Positions 16,842 through 26,092 of a DNA stretch of 40,659 bases are shown in pieces; the first letter of the stretch is position 1; each line of letters starts with the position of its first letter. Location of the stretch: assembly GCA_002339345.1 (NCBI GenBank), contig DDKM01000067.1, positions 1 through 40,659 of the forward strand, given 5' to 3'. Position numbers and translations under genes: made by a program. The DNA is from Firmicutes bacterium UBA2598 (GTDB lineage: Bacteria; Bacillota; PH28-bin88). The notes below the pieces were generated by a model. The model did not search any database. It saw only the letters and a program-made list of their open reading frames with translations, and was not told the DNA's origin.

Positions 16842-17642
16842 CTACTGCCCCGGGCCTGCCGGACCGGGGGTAGCTCCAAAGCCGGGGCCGCCAGCCGGAC
16901 TGGTTACCGGTGCTTGAGCGGTTGCTGGGGCCGTACCGGATTTGGGGGCGGCGTAGAACCATACCGGAGGTGTTTTCACCGCTGGCAGGAGCAGTTCCTG
17001 TTTTTGCCGGATATCCGGGAAGATGGCGTACAGGGTGTTCATGTTGTCAATAATGCCCCCTGGGAAGGTCAGGCCCTTTTCCAGGGTATTAGGGTCCCCA
17101 ATGGCCTTGATCACTACCGGGTACAGCAGGCGCTCGCCGTCCACGGTGACGTAAAGGGTTTCGTTTTCCTCAATATCGCCGAAGTAGGTGTGGGCGGTCA
17201 CCCGGTGGTCGTTTACCGCTACCGCCTCCGCTCCAGATGCCCACAGTTCGTTGACGATGTCCACCAGGTCAAGATATAACAGGGGGGAGTCCCCGGTAAT
17301 GGTTATCGTAATACCCGGCCCCTTCACCGGCACCAGGCCGGTGGAGGTTTTCAACCGGTTCAGGTTGCTTTGGATTTCCGAAATGGCCACCATCCCGGCG
17401 GAGGACTTGTCCTCCAGCACCCGCTGCTGCCTTCTTAATTCCACGATTTCTCCTTCCAGTTTGGCCCGCTTTTCATTCAGGTTTTTCCAGATGGTAACCA
17501 GTTCCTCAGTTTTTAACATGGAAAGGTCGTTCAGCAGGACCTGCTGGGTGCGGAACTGGACGGACAGCAGCAGTCCGGTTGCCAAGAGGACGATGGTGAC
17601 CGGGATCTGCCAGCGATGACGCGGTTGGGACTTTCTGGCCAT
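16842..17642 (-). CDS. DUF881 family membrane-anchored protein (second copy)
   Basis: A 266-residue protein: a basic N-terminus and one membrane segment (about residues 13-30), a coiled coil (about 38-85), then the DUF881 domain (LVPVKGPGITITITGDSP to about 225). It ends in a Pro/Gly/Ala-rich low-complexity tail. Family members in Firmicutes are extracytoplasmic and often near division or cell-envelope genes; their molecular role is not settled. It begins 1 base after the stop of the first DUF881 gene, so the two form a tandem unit and may act as partners. Confidence 0.85.
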   Translation of the reverse strand: MARKSQPRHRWQIPVTIVLLATGLLLSVQFRTQQVLLNDLSMLKTEELVTIWKNLNEKRAKLEGEIVELRRQQRVLEDKSSAGMVAISEIQSNLNRLKTSTGLVPVKGPGITITITGDSPLLYLDLVDIVNELWASGAEAVAVNDHRVTAHTYFGDIEENETLYVTVDGERLLYPVVIKAIGDPNTLEKGLTFPGGIIDNMNTLYAIFPDIRQKQELLLPAVKTPPVWFYAAPKSGTAPATAQAPVTSPAGGPGFGATPGPAGPGQ

Positions 17643-17643
17643 G

Positions 17644-18378
17644 TTATCTCCCCTCCTTTACCGGCTGGGAGTGATTTTGCACATAACTACCCTTGTAGGG
17701 GGGCAGGGTGATGGAACTTTCCCTGGTCAGCTTGACTGGAAAATCCATGGCTTTCAGGGAGGGGAATTCCACGCCGTTTAAAATCGCCTGTTCCAGTTGC
17801 TCCGGGTTACCGATGGCCTGGATGATGTAGGGTGGGGCCAGACGGGTTGAATTCACCAGGATGACAGTGCCCACACAGCGGATGTCCGACGGCGTGACGA
17901 TGCGCTGGCCGTTTACCGCGATGGCCTCTGCCCCGGCCCGCTTGACCTCGTTAACCATGTACAACACATACTTGTCATGGATAATATATCTTTCCGGTTT
18001 GTAACCGGGTTGGCCCTTGGCGGCTTCCGCACCTGCCACGTTGTCATCCAGAATAATGGTGATTCCCGGGCCGGTGACCTCCACCATACCGGCCAGACCC
18101 TTGATCAGGTTTAGTTCCTCCTGCAGATTAGTCATTTCATCCTGGCCGCTGACCTGTTTGTTCTGCAGATCATCAATCAGGGAACGCAGGACACCGATTT
18201 CTTCCTCCAGGTCTGCTGTAGACTTCTCCATGTCCTCGATAAAGGAAATCAGGGAATCGCCTTTGCGCTCGGTGGCCAGGGCTTTGCTGGCATTGCTCAA
18301 CTGGAATTGCCAAGCCATTAGCATGCCTGAAAACAGGCAGATCATGGCCACCCAGATATGCCAGACCTTTGGTTTCAC
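17644..18378 (-). CDS. DUF881 family membrane-anchored protein (first copy)
   Basis: A 244-residue protein starting at GTG 18378 behind AAAGGAGGGG. It has one membrane segment near residues 7-24, a coiled coil (about 45-92), then the DUF881 core (MVEVTGPGITIILDDNV, AVNGQRIVTPSDIRCVGTVILVN). Unlike its neighbour it has no Pro-rich tail. It is divergent from cdaA across 168 bases. That position next to a c-di-AMP/cell-wall operon suggests an envelope role, but this is inference from context. Confidence 0.86.
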   Translation of the reverse strand: MKPKVWHIWVAMICLFSGMLMAWQFQLSNASKALATERKGDSLISFIEDMEKSTADLEEEIGVLRSLIDDLQNKQVSGQDEMTNLQEELNLIKGLAGMVEVTGPGITIILDDNVAGAEAAKGQPGYKPERYIIHDKYVLYMVNEVKRAGAEAIAVNGQRIVTPSDIRCVGTVILVNSTRLAPPYIIQAIGNPEQLEQAILNGVEFPSLKAMDFPVKLTRESSITLPPYKGSYVQNHSQPVKEGR

Positions 18379-18546
18379 CCCGATCCCCTCCTTTCTTACC
18401 TTCTAATTTTATATTATGGCAAAGCGGAGGACAACTAACAATAACCGGGATCATCCTGAAGGATTTGCCTTTTACTTCGTCGAACAACATCAAAATGTTA
18501 ATAAATCGGTGATACTATAAAGGTATCCGGCACCGGGGGTGATGGG

Positions 18547-19371
18547 GTGGCAGACATCTGGGCGCAGATGCGTACTTTACACGGCTTGGACGTCCTGCGG
18601 GTATTGGTGGATGTCAGCTTGGTGGCCTTTTTCATCTACCGGTTTATCATGTTGATCCGCGGTACCAGGGCAGTACAGTTGATCAAGGGTTTAGTGGTGC
18701 TGGTGGCCGCTTCCTTCCTGGCCAGAGCGCTGAACCTGGTTACTATCTCGTGGATCCTTTCCCAATTACAGCTGATGATCGTGGTAGCCCTGCCGGTTGT
18801 ATTTCAGCCTGAACTACGGCGGGCATTGGAACGGTTAGGCCGGGGAAAATTCTTTGCCCGCCCCATCTCCTTTTTGGGGGTGGAGGACATGTCCCGCCTG
18901 ATTAACGAATTGGTCCGCGGGGTACAGGTCTTGGCCAAGACCAGGACCGGTGCCCTGATTGTGCTGGAACGGGAAACCGGTCTCAACGACTACATCGAAA
19001 CAGGTCTGAAACTGGACGGGGTGGTTTCCTCCGAACTGCTGGTCAATATTTTTGTGCCGGGCACACCCTTCCATGACGGGGCGGCAATCATTCGGGGCGA
19101 CCGTGCCGTCGCCGTGGGATGTTTCCTACCCCTGACCGATACTCCCTACCTCAGCAAACAGTTGGGTACAAGGCACCGGGCGGCCTTGGGGATCACGGAG
19201 ATTTCTGACGCCATTGCCATCGTGGTTTCCGAGGAAACCGGCACCGTTTCCGTGGCGGAGGAAGGTCGCCTGACCCGTTACCTGGATGAAAAGAACCTTA
19301 AAGAAATCTTGGAAAATAGCCTGCTGCCGAAAAATATCCCAGGCGGCACCTTCTGGCAGTGGAGGTTTTAA
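18547..19371 (+). CDS. cdaA: diadenylate cyclase, membrane type
   Basis: A 274-residue CdaA (DAC family) making c-di-AMP from two ATP. Three membrane helices occupy roughly residues 15-90, followed by a linker and the DAC/DisA_N domain (about 100-260). The catalytic motifs DGA (Asp177, in PGTPFHDGAAII) and RHR (about 208, in GTRHRAALGITE) are both intact. The start is GTG 18547, with a G-rich ribosome binding site just upstream. It is followed after 3 bases by cdaR, its known regulator, and further on by glmM, whose product binds and inhibits CdaA in studied Firmicutes. Confidence 0.95.
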   Translation: MADIWAQMRTLHGLDVLRVLVDVSLVAFFIYRFIMLIRGTRAVQLIKGLVVLVAASFLARALNLVTISWILSQLQLMIVVALPVVFQPELRRALERLGRGKFFARPISFLGVEDMSRLINELVRGVQVLAKTRTGALIVLERETGLNDYIETGLKLDGVVSSELLVNIFVPGTPFHDGAAIIRGDRAVAVGCFLPLTDTPYLSKQLGTRHRAALGITEISDAIAIVVSEETGTVSVAEEGRLTRYLDEKNLKEILENSLLPKNIPGGTFWQWRF

Positions 19372-19374
19372 ATC

Positions 19375-20322
19375 ATGTGGAAAAGACTGCGTACCAACCT
19401 GGGATACCGGATCCTCTCCCTGCTGCTGGCCCTGGGCCTGTGGATGTTTGTCCTTGAGGAACGGAACCCGACCATGGAAAATATCTTTACTGTACCGGTG
19501 GAGGTTGTCAACCTGCCTTCGGATCTGGTGATAGCTGACAAGCCCGCCAATGTACGGATAAGGGTGGAGGGCCGCGAGGCAATCATCAAAGACCTGGCCC
19601 CCAGGGACTTTAAAGCATACCTGGACCTTTCCGGCACCCAGCGCGGTACCGTGCAGGAAAATGTCATCATCAGGCTGCCAGAGGGTGTCAATTTGTTGAG
19701 TGTTTCTCCCGGCCAGATCAGCATTACTGTGGACCGGGTAGCGGAACGGCAGATGCCCGTAACCGTCACCTACCGCGGGCGACAGGTTAGCGGTTTCCGG
19801 CCGCTGGAACCGGTGTTGAAACCAAGCCAGGTATTGGTGTCCGGTCCCCAGGGCTTGCTGGACCAGTTAACCCTGGTATGGGTGGAGGTTAACCTGGACG
19901 GCTTGCGGGGGAACTACCTGGAACACTTGCCGGTCAGGGTAGCCGCCGATGCCGAGGGAGCCGTTCAGCGGGAGTGGATCAAGGTGACGCCCCAGATGGT
20001 GGAGGTTTTTATTCCGGTGGTCAGGGACTTGCCGGAAAAAATCCTGCCGGTGCGGGTAAACCTTGCCGGAGAGCCGGCTGAGGGTTATCGGGTCCAGAGG
20101 GTAATCTTTGATCCGGAGGAAATGCGGGTTTTCGGCCCGGCGGATGAACTGGATAACATCACGGAACTGCAAACCGCATCGGTGGATATTTCCGGGGCTA
20201 CGGCTGATGTCTCCCGGCAGGTGGATGTGCTGGTACCGCCCAAGATCACCATTGGCCATCCCAGGCCTATCCGGGTGCTGGTGCAAATTGCCAAGGGGCC
20301 GGAGGGCCAAACGGGGCAATAA
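19375..20322 (+). CDS. cdaR: YbbR-repeat regulator of CdaA
   Basis: A 315-residue protein with an N-terminal membrane anchor (about residues 11-27), then several YbbR domains of about 80 residues. The repeats have the pattern DxxVVVRxxGxxxxI and cover about residues 35-310; I count roughly four. CdaR is extracytoplasmic and modulates the cyclase. It starts 3 bases after the cdaA stop. The C-terminus is short and ends before a long hairpin. Confidence 0.92.
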   Translation: MWKRLRTNLGYRILSLLLALGLWMFVLEERNPTMENIFTVPVEVVNLPSDLVIADKPANVRIRVEGREAIIKDLAPRDFKAYLDLSGTQRGTVQENVIIRLPEGVNLLSVSPGQISITVDRVAERQMPVTVTYRGRQVSGFRPLEPVLKPSQVLVSGPQGLLDQLTLVWVEVNLDGLRGNYLEHLPVRVAADAEGAVQREWIKVTPQMVEVFIPVVRDLPEKILPVRVNLAGEPAEGYRVQRVIFDPEEMRVFGPADELDNITELQTASVDISGATADVSRQVDVLVPPKITIGHPRPIRVLVQIAKGPEGQTGQ

Positions 20323-20330
20323 CAATAACA

Positions 20331-20377
20331 ATACCCGGTGCGTATAATTTAGGAAGGGTTTTCCGGGCACCGGGTAT
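20331..20377 (+). repeat. long hairpin between cdaR and the FAD gene
   Basis: A perfect 11-bp stem (ATACCCGGTGC at 20331-20341 with its complement at 20367-20377) encloses a 25-base loop that itself contains GGAA/TTCC pairing. No T-run follows, so it is a poor intrinsic terminator. It could be a processing site or a partial terminator that adjusts expression of the downstream genes. Confidence 0.6.
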
Positions 20378-20433
20378 ATTAATACATACATACGACAAAC
20401 CGACAACCTGGTCTTTGGTGGGTGATAAAAGAG

Positions 20434-22107
20434 ATGCGCCTGCGGATTGGAGAAATCCGCCTGGGGATTGATCATCAGGCTGGTGAATTGCAGAAGGAAG
20501 CAGCCCGGCGGCTGAATATCCCGGTTAGCTCCATTCAAGCTCTTTGGATCACCCATCGCTCGGTGGATGCCCGGCGAAAGCCCCATATCGAATTTGTCTA
20601 TACGGTGGAAGTGATGGTGCCTGGCGCCCGGCAAAAAGCCCTCCGTCAACCAGGGGTGGCCGCTGTGGATACTTCCCCTGATCCGGAACTGGTCCGGGGA
20701 AACCATTCCCTGGCCTACCCGCCGGTTGTGGTGGGCGCCGGACCGGCAGGTCTGTTTGCCGCCTTGCAGTTGGCCCGGTGGGGTTACCAACCATTATTGC
20801 TGGAGAGGGGACGGGATGTCAACCAAAGGGCCAGGGATGTGGAGGCCTTTTGGGAGGAGGGGCGGTTGGACACTGCCTCCAATGTGCAGTTTGGCGAGGG
20901 CGGAGCAGGGACTTTTTCCGACGGTAAGCTGACCACCCGGATCAAGGATACCCGTATCCGCCAGGTGCTGGAATGGATGGTGGAAGCGGGGGCACCGCCG
21001 GAGATTATGTGGATGCACAAGCCCCACGTTGGTACAGACCGTCTGCGCCAGGTGGTGGTGGCCCTGCGCCGCCAGATCATCGCCCACGGCGGCCAGGTGC
21101 TTTTCCAAGCCCAGGTGACCGGCATGGAATTGGAAGATAACCAGGTGGCCGGGGTGGAGGTGAACGGCCGGATAGTTCTCCCCGCAAGGGTGGTGGTACT
21201 GGCCATCGGCCACAGTGCCCGGGACACTTACGGGATGCTTTACCGAAGGGGTGTGTGGTTGGAGCAGAAACCCTTTGCCATCGGCTTGCGGGTGGAACAT
21301 CCCCAGGACCTGATTGACAAGGCCCAGTATGGTGCCTACGCAGGCCATCCCAGGCTGGGCCCGGCGGATTACCATCTCACATACCATAGCGCCACCCAGG
21401 CGCGTAATGCCTTCACATTTTGCATGTGTCCGGGCGGCTACGTGGTGGCGGGGGCTTCGGAACCGGCGATGGTGGTGACCAACGGCATGAGCGAGCTGGC
21501 CAGGGATTCGGGGGTTGCCAACAGTGCTGTGGTGGCTGGGGTAGGTCCTGCCGATTTTGGTGACCATCACCCCTTGGCCGGCATAGAATTACAACGTCAC
21601 TGGGAACGGCAGGCTTACCGGTTAGGCGGCAGCAGTTACCGCGCCCCTGCCCAACGGGTGACTGACTTTATCTCCGATCAAAGGGGTGAACTTCCCTGCC
21701 TCCGGGCATATCCCACCTATCGCCCCGGTGTGGAACCGGCTAACCTGCGGGACTGCCTGCCCAAGGAGGTGGGGGAGACCCTGCAGGAGGCTTTGAAGGC
21801 CTTTGACCGGCGTTTAAAGGGGTTTACCGATGCGGGAGCGGTGCTGACGGGCGTGGAAACCAGGACCTCAGCCCCGGTTAGAATTACTCGCAACGCCGAG
21901 GGGGTGGCGGTGGAAACCCCTGGTCTATACCCGGCGGGTGAGGGTGCCGGCTATGCTGGCGGCATTGTCAGCGCCGCTGTGGATGGCTTGCGGGCAGCGG
22001 AAAGAATTATCCAGCGCTACGGTTTACCCGCACAGGAGATCACCTCCGGGGTGTGGGAGCGGCTAATAGAGGGAGGCTGTGTGGATGGGCGTAATGTTCG
22101 GGACTGA
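20434..22107 (+). CDS. FAD-dependent dehydrogenase (COG2509 type)
   Basis: A 557-residue flavoprotein. The first 90 residues form a separate domain (RLRIGEIRLGIDHQ..., DARRKPHIEFVYTVEV). The Rossmann motif VVVGAGPAGLFAALQLAR follows at about residue 95, then GEGGAGTFSDGKLTTRI. The C-terminus has GLYPAGEGAGYAGGIVSAAVDG, a FAD-binding end. Proteins of this type are common in Firmicutes and their substrate is not established. The start is ambiguous: GTG 20422 or ATG 20434; GGTGGGTGA (20417-20425) spaces better with ATG 20434. It overlaps glmM by 23 bases, so the two are probably coupled. Confidence 0.88.
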   Translation: MRLRIGEIRLGIDHQAGELQKEAARRLNIPVSSIQALWITHRSVDARRKPHIEFVYTVEVMVPGARQKALRQPGVAAVDTSPDPELVRGNHSLAYPPVVVGAGPAGLFAALQLARWGYQPLLLERGRDVNQRARDVEAFWEEGRLDTASNVQFGEGGAGTFSDGKLTTRIKDTRIRQVLEWMVEAGAPPEIMWMHKPHVGTDRLRQVVVALRRQIIAHGGQVLFQAQVTGMELEDNQVAGVEVNGRIVLPARVVVLAIGHSARDTYGMLYRRGVWLEQKPFAIGLRVEHPQDLIDKAQYGAYAGHPRLGPADYHLTYHSATQARNAFTFCMCPGGYVVAGASEPAMVVTNGMSELARDSGVANSAVVAGVGPADFGDHHPLAGIELQRHWERQAYRLGGSSYRAPAQRVTDFISDQRGELPCLRAYPTYRPGVEPANLRDCLPKEVGETLQEALKAFDRRLKGFTDAGAVLTGVETRTSAPVRITRNAEGVAVETPGLYPAGEGAGYAGGIVSAAVDGLRAAERIIQRYGLPAQEITSGVWERLIEGGCVDGRNVRD

Positions 22108-23422
22108 CGGAGTGCGGGGGTTGGCCAATGCAGAACTGACACCGGAGCTGGCCTACCGGCTGGGCCGGGCGGGTGCCCACGTGCTGGCCAGGGATGGTGG
22201 ACCAGCCAGGATTATCATCGGACGGGATACTCGCATTTCCGGCGACATGCTGGAAGCGGCCCTCGTAGCTGGCATCTGTTCCGTTGGGGCAGAGGCATGG
22301 CGGGCCGGGGTGGTACCCACACCTGCCGTGGCCTATCTTACACGGACTACCGGCGCCAACGCCGGCGTGGTCATCTCTGCATCCCATAATCCCTTTCACG
22401 ATAACGGGATCAAGTTTTTCGGCAGCAACGGCTACAAGTTGCCGGATGCCGTAGAGGAGGAAGTGGAGGCACTGGTGGCATCCGGTACCGGTGACCTGCC
22501 CTACCCCACTGGCGAAGGGGTGGGCCGGGCCAGGGATTATCCCCAGGCTTTGAAGCATTATTTGGAAGGGCTGAAGGCGGTGTCCCCAACCCGCCTGGAT
22601 GGGTTGAAGGTGGTCATCGATTGTGCCAACGGGGCGGCCTACCAAGGGGCACCACAACTTTTCAGGGAACTGGGTGCTCAGGTAGTGGCCATTAATGATC
22701 ACCCCGATGGGATAAACATTAACCGTGGCTGCGGCTCCACCCACCCGGAGAATTTGGCTCAAGTGGTGTTAGCCAGCCAGGCCCACCTGGGGCTGGCCCA
22801 TGATGGTGATGCCGATCGGGTACTGGCAGTGGATAGCAACGGCCAGCTGGTGGACGGTGACCAGATCATGGTCATCTGTGCCCTGTATTTAAAGAAAAAG
22901 GGACGCCTGGCGGGAAACCGCCTGGTAGCCACGGTGATGAGTAATCTGGGGTTACATCTGGCCATGAAGGACGCCGGGATTGAGGTTGTCATCACCAAGG
23001 TGGGCGACCGCTACGTACTGGAGGAAATGCTGCGCACCGGTGCGGTGCTGGGCGGGGAACAGTCCGGCCACATCATTTTCCGGGAATTCAGCACCACCGG
23101 TGACGGCCTGCTCACTGCCCTGCAGCTGGCGGCCATTATGGTGGAAACCCAAAAACCCTTGCATCTGCTGGCTGCTGCCATGGAAAGGCTGCCCCAGGTG
23201 TTGATCAATGTGCGGGTGCAGGACAAGGACCGGGTGGTGCAGAGTGCCCGCCTGCAAGAGGCTATCCGCCAAGCGGAAGGGGAACTGGGGGAAAAGGGCC
23301 GGATTCTGGTGCGCCCCTCCGGTACCGAACCACTGGTACGCATTATGGCGGAAGGCCCCGATGCCGCCCAGCTTGACCGGTTGGTGGACGAATTGAAGAG
23401 GGTTGTCCAAGGGGTGGAGTAA
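22085..23422 (+). CDS. glmM: phosphoglucosamine mutase
   Basis: A 445-residue alpha-phosphohexomutase interconverting glucosamine-6-P and glucosamine-1-P, a step in UDP-GlcNAc and peptidoglycan synthesis. The catalytic serine lies in ISASHNPFHDNGIKFFG (about Ser103), the Mg loop is in DGDADRVLAVD, and EQSGHIIF and RPSGTEPLVRIM close the sugar and phosphate sites. ATG 22085 is chosen because GGGAGG (22071-22076) is 8 bases ahead and the protein then begins MGVMFGTDGVRG. It overlaps the end of the FAD gene. Confidence 0.95.
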   Translation: MGVMFGTDGVRGLANAELTPELAYRLGRAGAHVLARDGGPARIIIGRDTRISGDMLEAALVAGICSVGAEAWRAGVVPTPAVAYLTRTTGANAGVVISASHNPFHDNGIKFFGSNGYKLPDAVEEEVEALVASGTGDLPYPTGEGVGRARDYPQALKHYLEGLKAVSPTRLDGLKVVIDCANGAAYQGAPQLFRELGAQVVAINDHPDGININRGCGSTHPENLAQVVLASQAHLGLAHDGDADRVLAVDSNGQLVDGDQIMVICALYLKKKGRLAGNRLVATVMSNLGLHLAMKDAGIEVVITKVGDRYVLEEMLRTGAVLGGEQSGHIIFREFSTTGDGLLTALQLAAIMVETQKPLHLLAAAMERLPQVLINVRVQDKDRVVQSARLQEAIRQAEGELGEKGRILVRPSGTEPLVRIMAEGPDAAQLDRLVDELKRVVQGVE

Positions 23423-23619
23423 GGTCCGGCCTACCACTGCTCTCCCGGTTTTTACCTTATGGTTACAGTGACTACTACTTTTTTCACGGTATGTCCCGCA
23501 ATTTGTTAGCTGTACACAAATAGTGCTTGTTTGGCTCCGGGAACACTGTTCACAGGTTTTTCGTCTATTAACGATGATTGGGAGGTGATGCCCGGCAGGA
23601 TAATGGGATGGTGGTTAAT

Positions 23620-23800
23620 CTTAAAAGCGCCAGGACCCCGGCAGTTAGTGGGCCCCTTCCTGGGGAGTATCGCTTGGCGGGGGTTGACGAGGTGGGGGTT
23701 TATCGAAAAGGATCGGCGGATGCCCCCCGGCCCCGGTCGGGCCGTAAAGTCACCACAAATCCTCTGGGCGACCGGAGGGACAAAGGGTGGGTGCGACCGG
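23620..23800 (+). ncRNA. glmS ribozyme: glmS ribozyme
   Basis: A glucosamine-6-phosphate-dependent self-cleaving ribozyme in the glmS leader. The core is visible: AGCGCC at 23626-23631 with cleavage expected between A23626 and G23627, TTGACGAGG near 23682-23690, GGGTTTATCGA near 23696-23706, and GCGGATGCCCCCCGG near 23715-23729. A P3-like stem (GGCCCCGG...GGGCC) and P4 pairing (GTCACC with GGGTGGGT) follow to about 23800. In studied bacteria cleavage leads to RNase J decay of the glmS message, giving feedback by GlcN6P. Apparent reading frames across it are not genes. Confidence 0.95.
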
Positions 23801-23847
23801 ACGGTCCCATGTTAGGACTGCTATAACATGATTGAGGTGATGTGTTA

Positions 23848-25674
23848 GTGTGCGGGATTGTTGGATACGTGGGCCCGAGGCAGGCGGTGCCCATTTTGTT
23901 AAATGGCCTTTCTAAACTGGAATACCGGGGCTACGATTCGGCGGGGGTTGTGGTGCTCAATGGCAATCAACTGGAAGTGGCCAAATGTGCCGGCAAGTTG
24001 GAATCTCTGGCTGCCCAGTTACGCCAGCATAGACCCCCCGGCAATGTGGGTATTGGCCACACCCGGTGGGCCACCCACGGGCGACCTACCGATGTCAACG
24101 CCCACCCCCATACCGATGAGGGCGGCCGGTTTGCCGTGGTACACAACGGGATCATCGAAAACTACCAGCACCTGCGGGAATGGCTGGCTTCCCAGGGCCA
24201 CCATTTCCGTTCCGAAACGGATACCGAGGTGCTGCCACACCTGGTGGAGCATTTCTACCAGGGGGACCTTTTAAGCGCCGTACGGGAGGCCATGGGCAGG
24301 CTGGATGGCTCCTACGCCTGGGCGGTGGTGTCGGAAGCCGAGCCGGATAAGATTGTGGCCGGGCGCAAGGACAGCCCGCTGGTCATCGGCCTAGGCCAAG
24401 GCGAAAACTTTCTGGCATCGGATATTCCCGCTCTCCTGGCCCATACCCGCGATACCATCATCCTGGAAGACGGGGAACTGGCAGTGTTGACCACCGACGG
24501 GGTGACAGTGCTGGACCACAGCGGCCAGGCTAAAGAAAAGGAAATTCTCCATGTTACATGGGATGCCGATGCAGCGGAAAAGGGCGGCTATCCCCACTTT
24601 ATGATTAAAGAGATCCACGAACAGCCGAAGGTATTAAAGGATACCCTATCCGGCCGCATCCAGGAGGGCGGCTGGGTGGTGCTGCCGGAAGTAAAAATGG
24701 AAGCAGCCCAAATGCGGGCTATTCAAAAGGTGGCGGTGGTGGCCTGTGGCACCGCCTTCCACGCCGGTCTGGTGGGCAAGTATGTCATTGAGAGGCTGGT
24801 GCGCCTGCCGGTGGAAGCGGATATCGCTTCAGAGTTTCGCTACCGCAACCCCATCGTGGATGAAACCACCCTGGTGGTGGTGATCAGCCAGTCCGGCGAA
24901 ACCGCCGATACACTGGCCGCCCTGCGGGAGGCCAAAGCCAAGGGCGCCCGGGTGGTGGCGGTGACCAACGTAGTAGGCAGCTCTGTGTCCCGGGAAGCCG
25001 ATGACGTCATCTACACCCTGGCCGGGCCGGAAATCGCCGTGGCCTCCACCAAGGCTTACGTTACCCAGCTGGCGGCCATGTACCTGCTGGCCACCCTGCT
25101 GGGGCAGGCCAGGGGGACCATTGACCAGAACCAGGCCCAGTCCATCACCGGTGCCTTAAAGGTGTTACCCGCTCTGGCTGCAGATGTGCTGGCCCACGAG
25201 TCCATTATCCAGGACCTGGCAAATGCTGTGACCAAATGGGAGGATGCCTTTTTCATCGGCCGGGGACTGGATTATGCCGTGGCCCTGGAAGGAGCCCTCA
25301 AACTGAAGGAGATTTCCTACATCCATGCAGAGGCTTATGCCGCCGGTGAACTCAAGCACGGCACCCTGGCCCTCATCACCGAGGGTGTACCGGTTATTGC
25401 CCTGGCCACCCAGCCGGAACTTTATGATAAAATGGTCAGCAACATCACCGAAGTAAAGGCCCGTGGCGCGGTTGTCACCGCCATCACCCTGCCGGGCGGG
25501 GAAGAGGTGGCCAAGGCCAGTGACCAGTCATTCTACCTGCCAGAGGTGTATCCCCTGGTGGCACCCATCCTGTCGGTAATACCACTGCAACTACTGGCCT
25601 ACCATGCCGCCGTCCTCCGCGGCGCCGATGTGGATAAACCCCGCAACCTGGCCAAAAGCGTAACCGTAGAGTAG
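23848..25674 (+). CDS. glmS: glutamine-fructose-6-phosphate aminotransferase
   Basis: A 608-residue enzyme making glucosamine-6-phosphate from fructose-6-phosphate and glutamine. The N-terminal class II amidotransferase domain (1-225) begins with the catalytic Cys immediately after the start (MCGIVGYVG). Two SIS sugar-isomerase domains follow (about residues 280-600; SQSGETADTLAALREAK, ASTKAYVTQLAAMYLLA). The start must be GTG 23848: it is the codon directly before the Cys, and GAGGTGA (23834-23840) is 7 bases ahead. Starting at GTG 23842 would put two residues before the nucleophile. It ends at a terminator at 25670. Confidence 0.97.
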   Translation: MCGIVGYVGPRQAVPILLNGLSKLEYRGYDSAGVVVLNGNQLEVAKCAGKLESLAAQLRQHRPPGNVGIGHTRWATHGRPTDVNAHPHTDEGGRFAVVHNGIIENYQHLREWLASQGHHFRSETDTEVLPHLVEHFYQGDLLSAVREAMGRLDGSYAWAVVSEAEPDKIVAGRKDSPLVIGLGQGENFLASDIPALLAHTRDTIILEDGELAVLTTDGVTVLDHSGQAKEKEILHVTWDADAAEKGGYPHFMIKEIHEQPKVLKDTLSGRIQEGGWVVLPEVKMEAAQMRAIQKVAVVACGTAFHAGLVGKYVIERLVRLPVEADIASEFRYRNPIVDETTLVVVISQSGETADTLAALREAKAKGARVVAVTNVVGSSVSREADDVIYTLAGPEIAVASTKAYVTQLAAMYLLATLLGQARGTIDQNQAQSITGALKVLPALAADVLAHESIIQDLANAVTKWEDAFFIGRGLDYAVALEGALKLKEISYIHAEAYAAGELKHGTLALITEGVPVIALATQPELYDKMVSNITEVKARGAVVTAITLPGGEEVAKASDQSFYLPEVYPLVAPILSVIPLQLLAYHAAVLRGADVDKPRNLAKSVTVE

Positions 25675-25692
25675 GCGAAAGCCTACTTTTTT
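25670..25692 (+). terminator. intrinsic terminator of glmS
   Basis: AGTAGGC (25670-25676), a GAAA tetraloop and GCCTACT (25681-25687) are followed by a T-run to 25692. The 5' arm includes the glmS stop codon. Confidence 0.88.
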
Positions 25693-26092
25693 GTTTTTGT
25701 ACGCTGCAATTGAAGTTGTCAGCATGGGCAACAAATTTATTGAAAAAGTCAGCCGCCGATATGGAGAAAATTACCCAAGATACCGTGGCTAGCTGCTACC
25801 GGTGATTCAGGACAGGAGACCTGGCAAGGAACGGCCGTCAGTGTTCTGGCGGAGTAAAGATCATAATGGGCCATTGCACACCATATGAGCCCCGGAAAAG
25901 CGACGGGAATACCCCGGTCTTTTCTCTAACCTATTCACCTTGGGACAAAAGTGTTTAGGATTTGCGGAGTTCTCCAGTGTTCGGGGGGAACCATTTTAGG
26001 TTGTGCTGGGAGGAAAACCGAGGGCCTGTGGTAAATAACAATCAGGGAAAGCATAGGGGCTTTTAGCAACTTACGGGGGACGGAAAGATTGT
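25693..26092. other. 400-base gap, no gene recognised
   Basis: No reading frame here has a ribosome binding site or family similarity. Short hairpins are possible around 25800-25900. Composition becomes AT-richer toward the methylase, which hints at a junction of transferred DNA. I recognise no promoter with confidence. Confidence 0.4.

Noticed and set aside
23531..23826. Two overlapping reading frames before glmS
   Set aside because: They cover the glmS ribozyme core; the base conservation is due to RNA structure, not protein.
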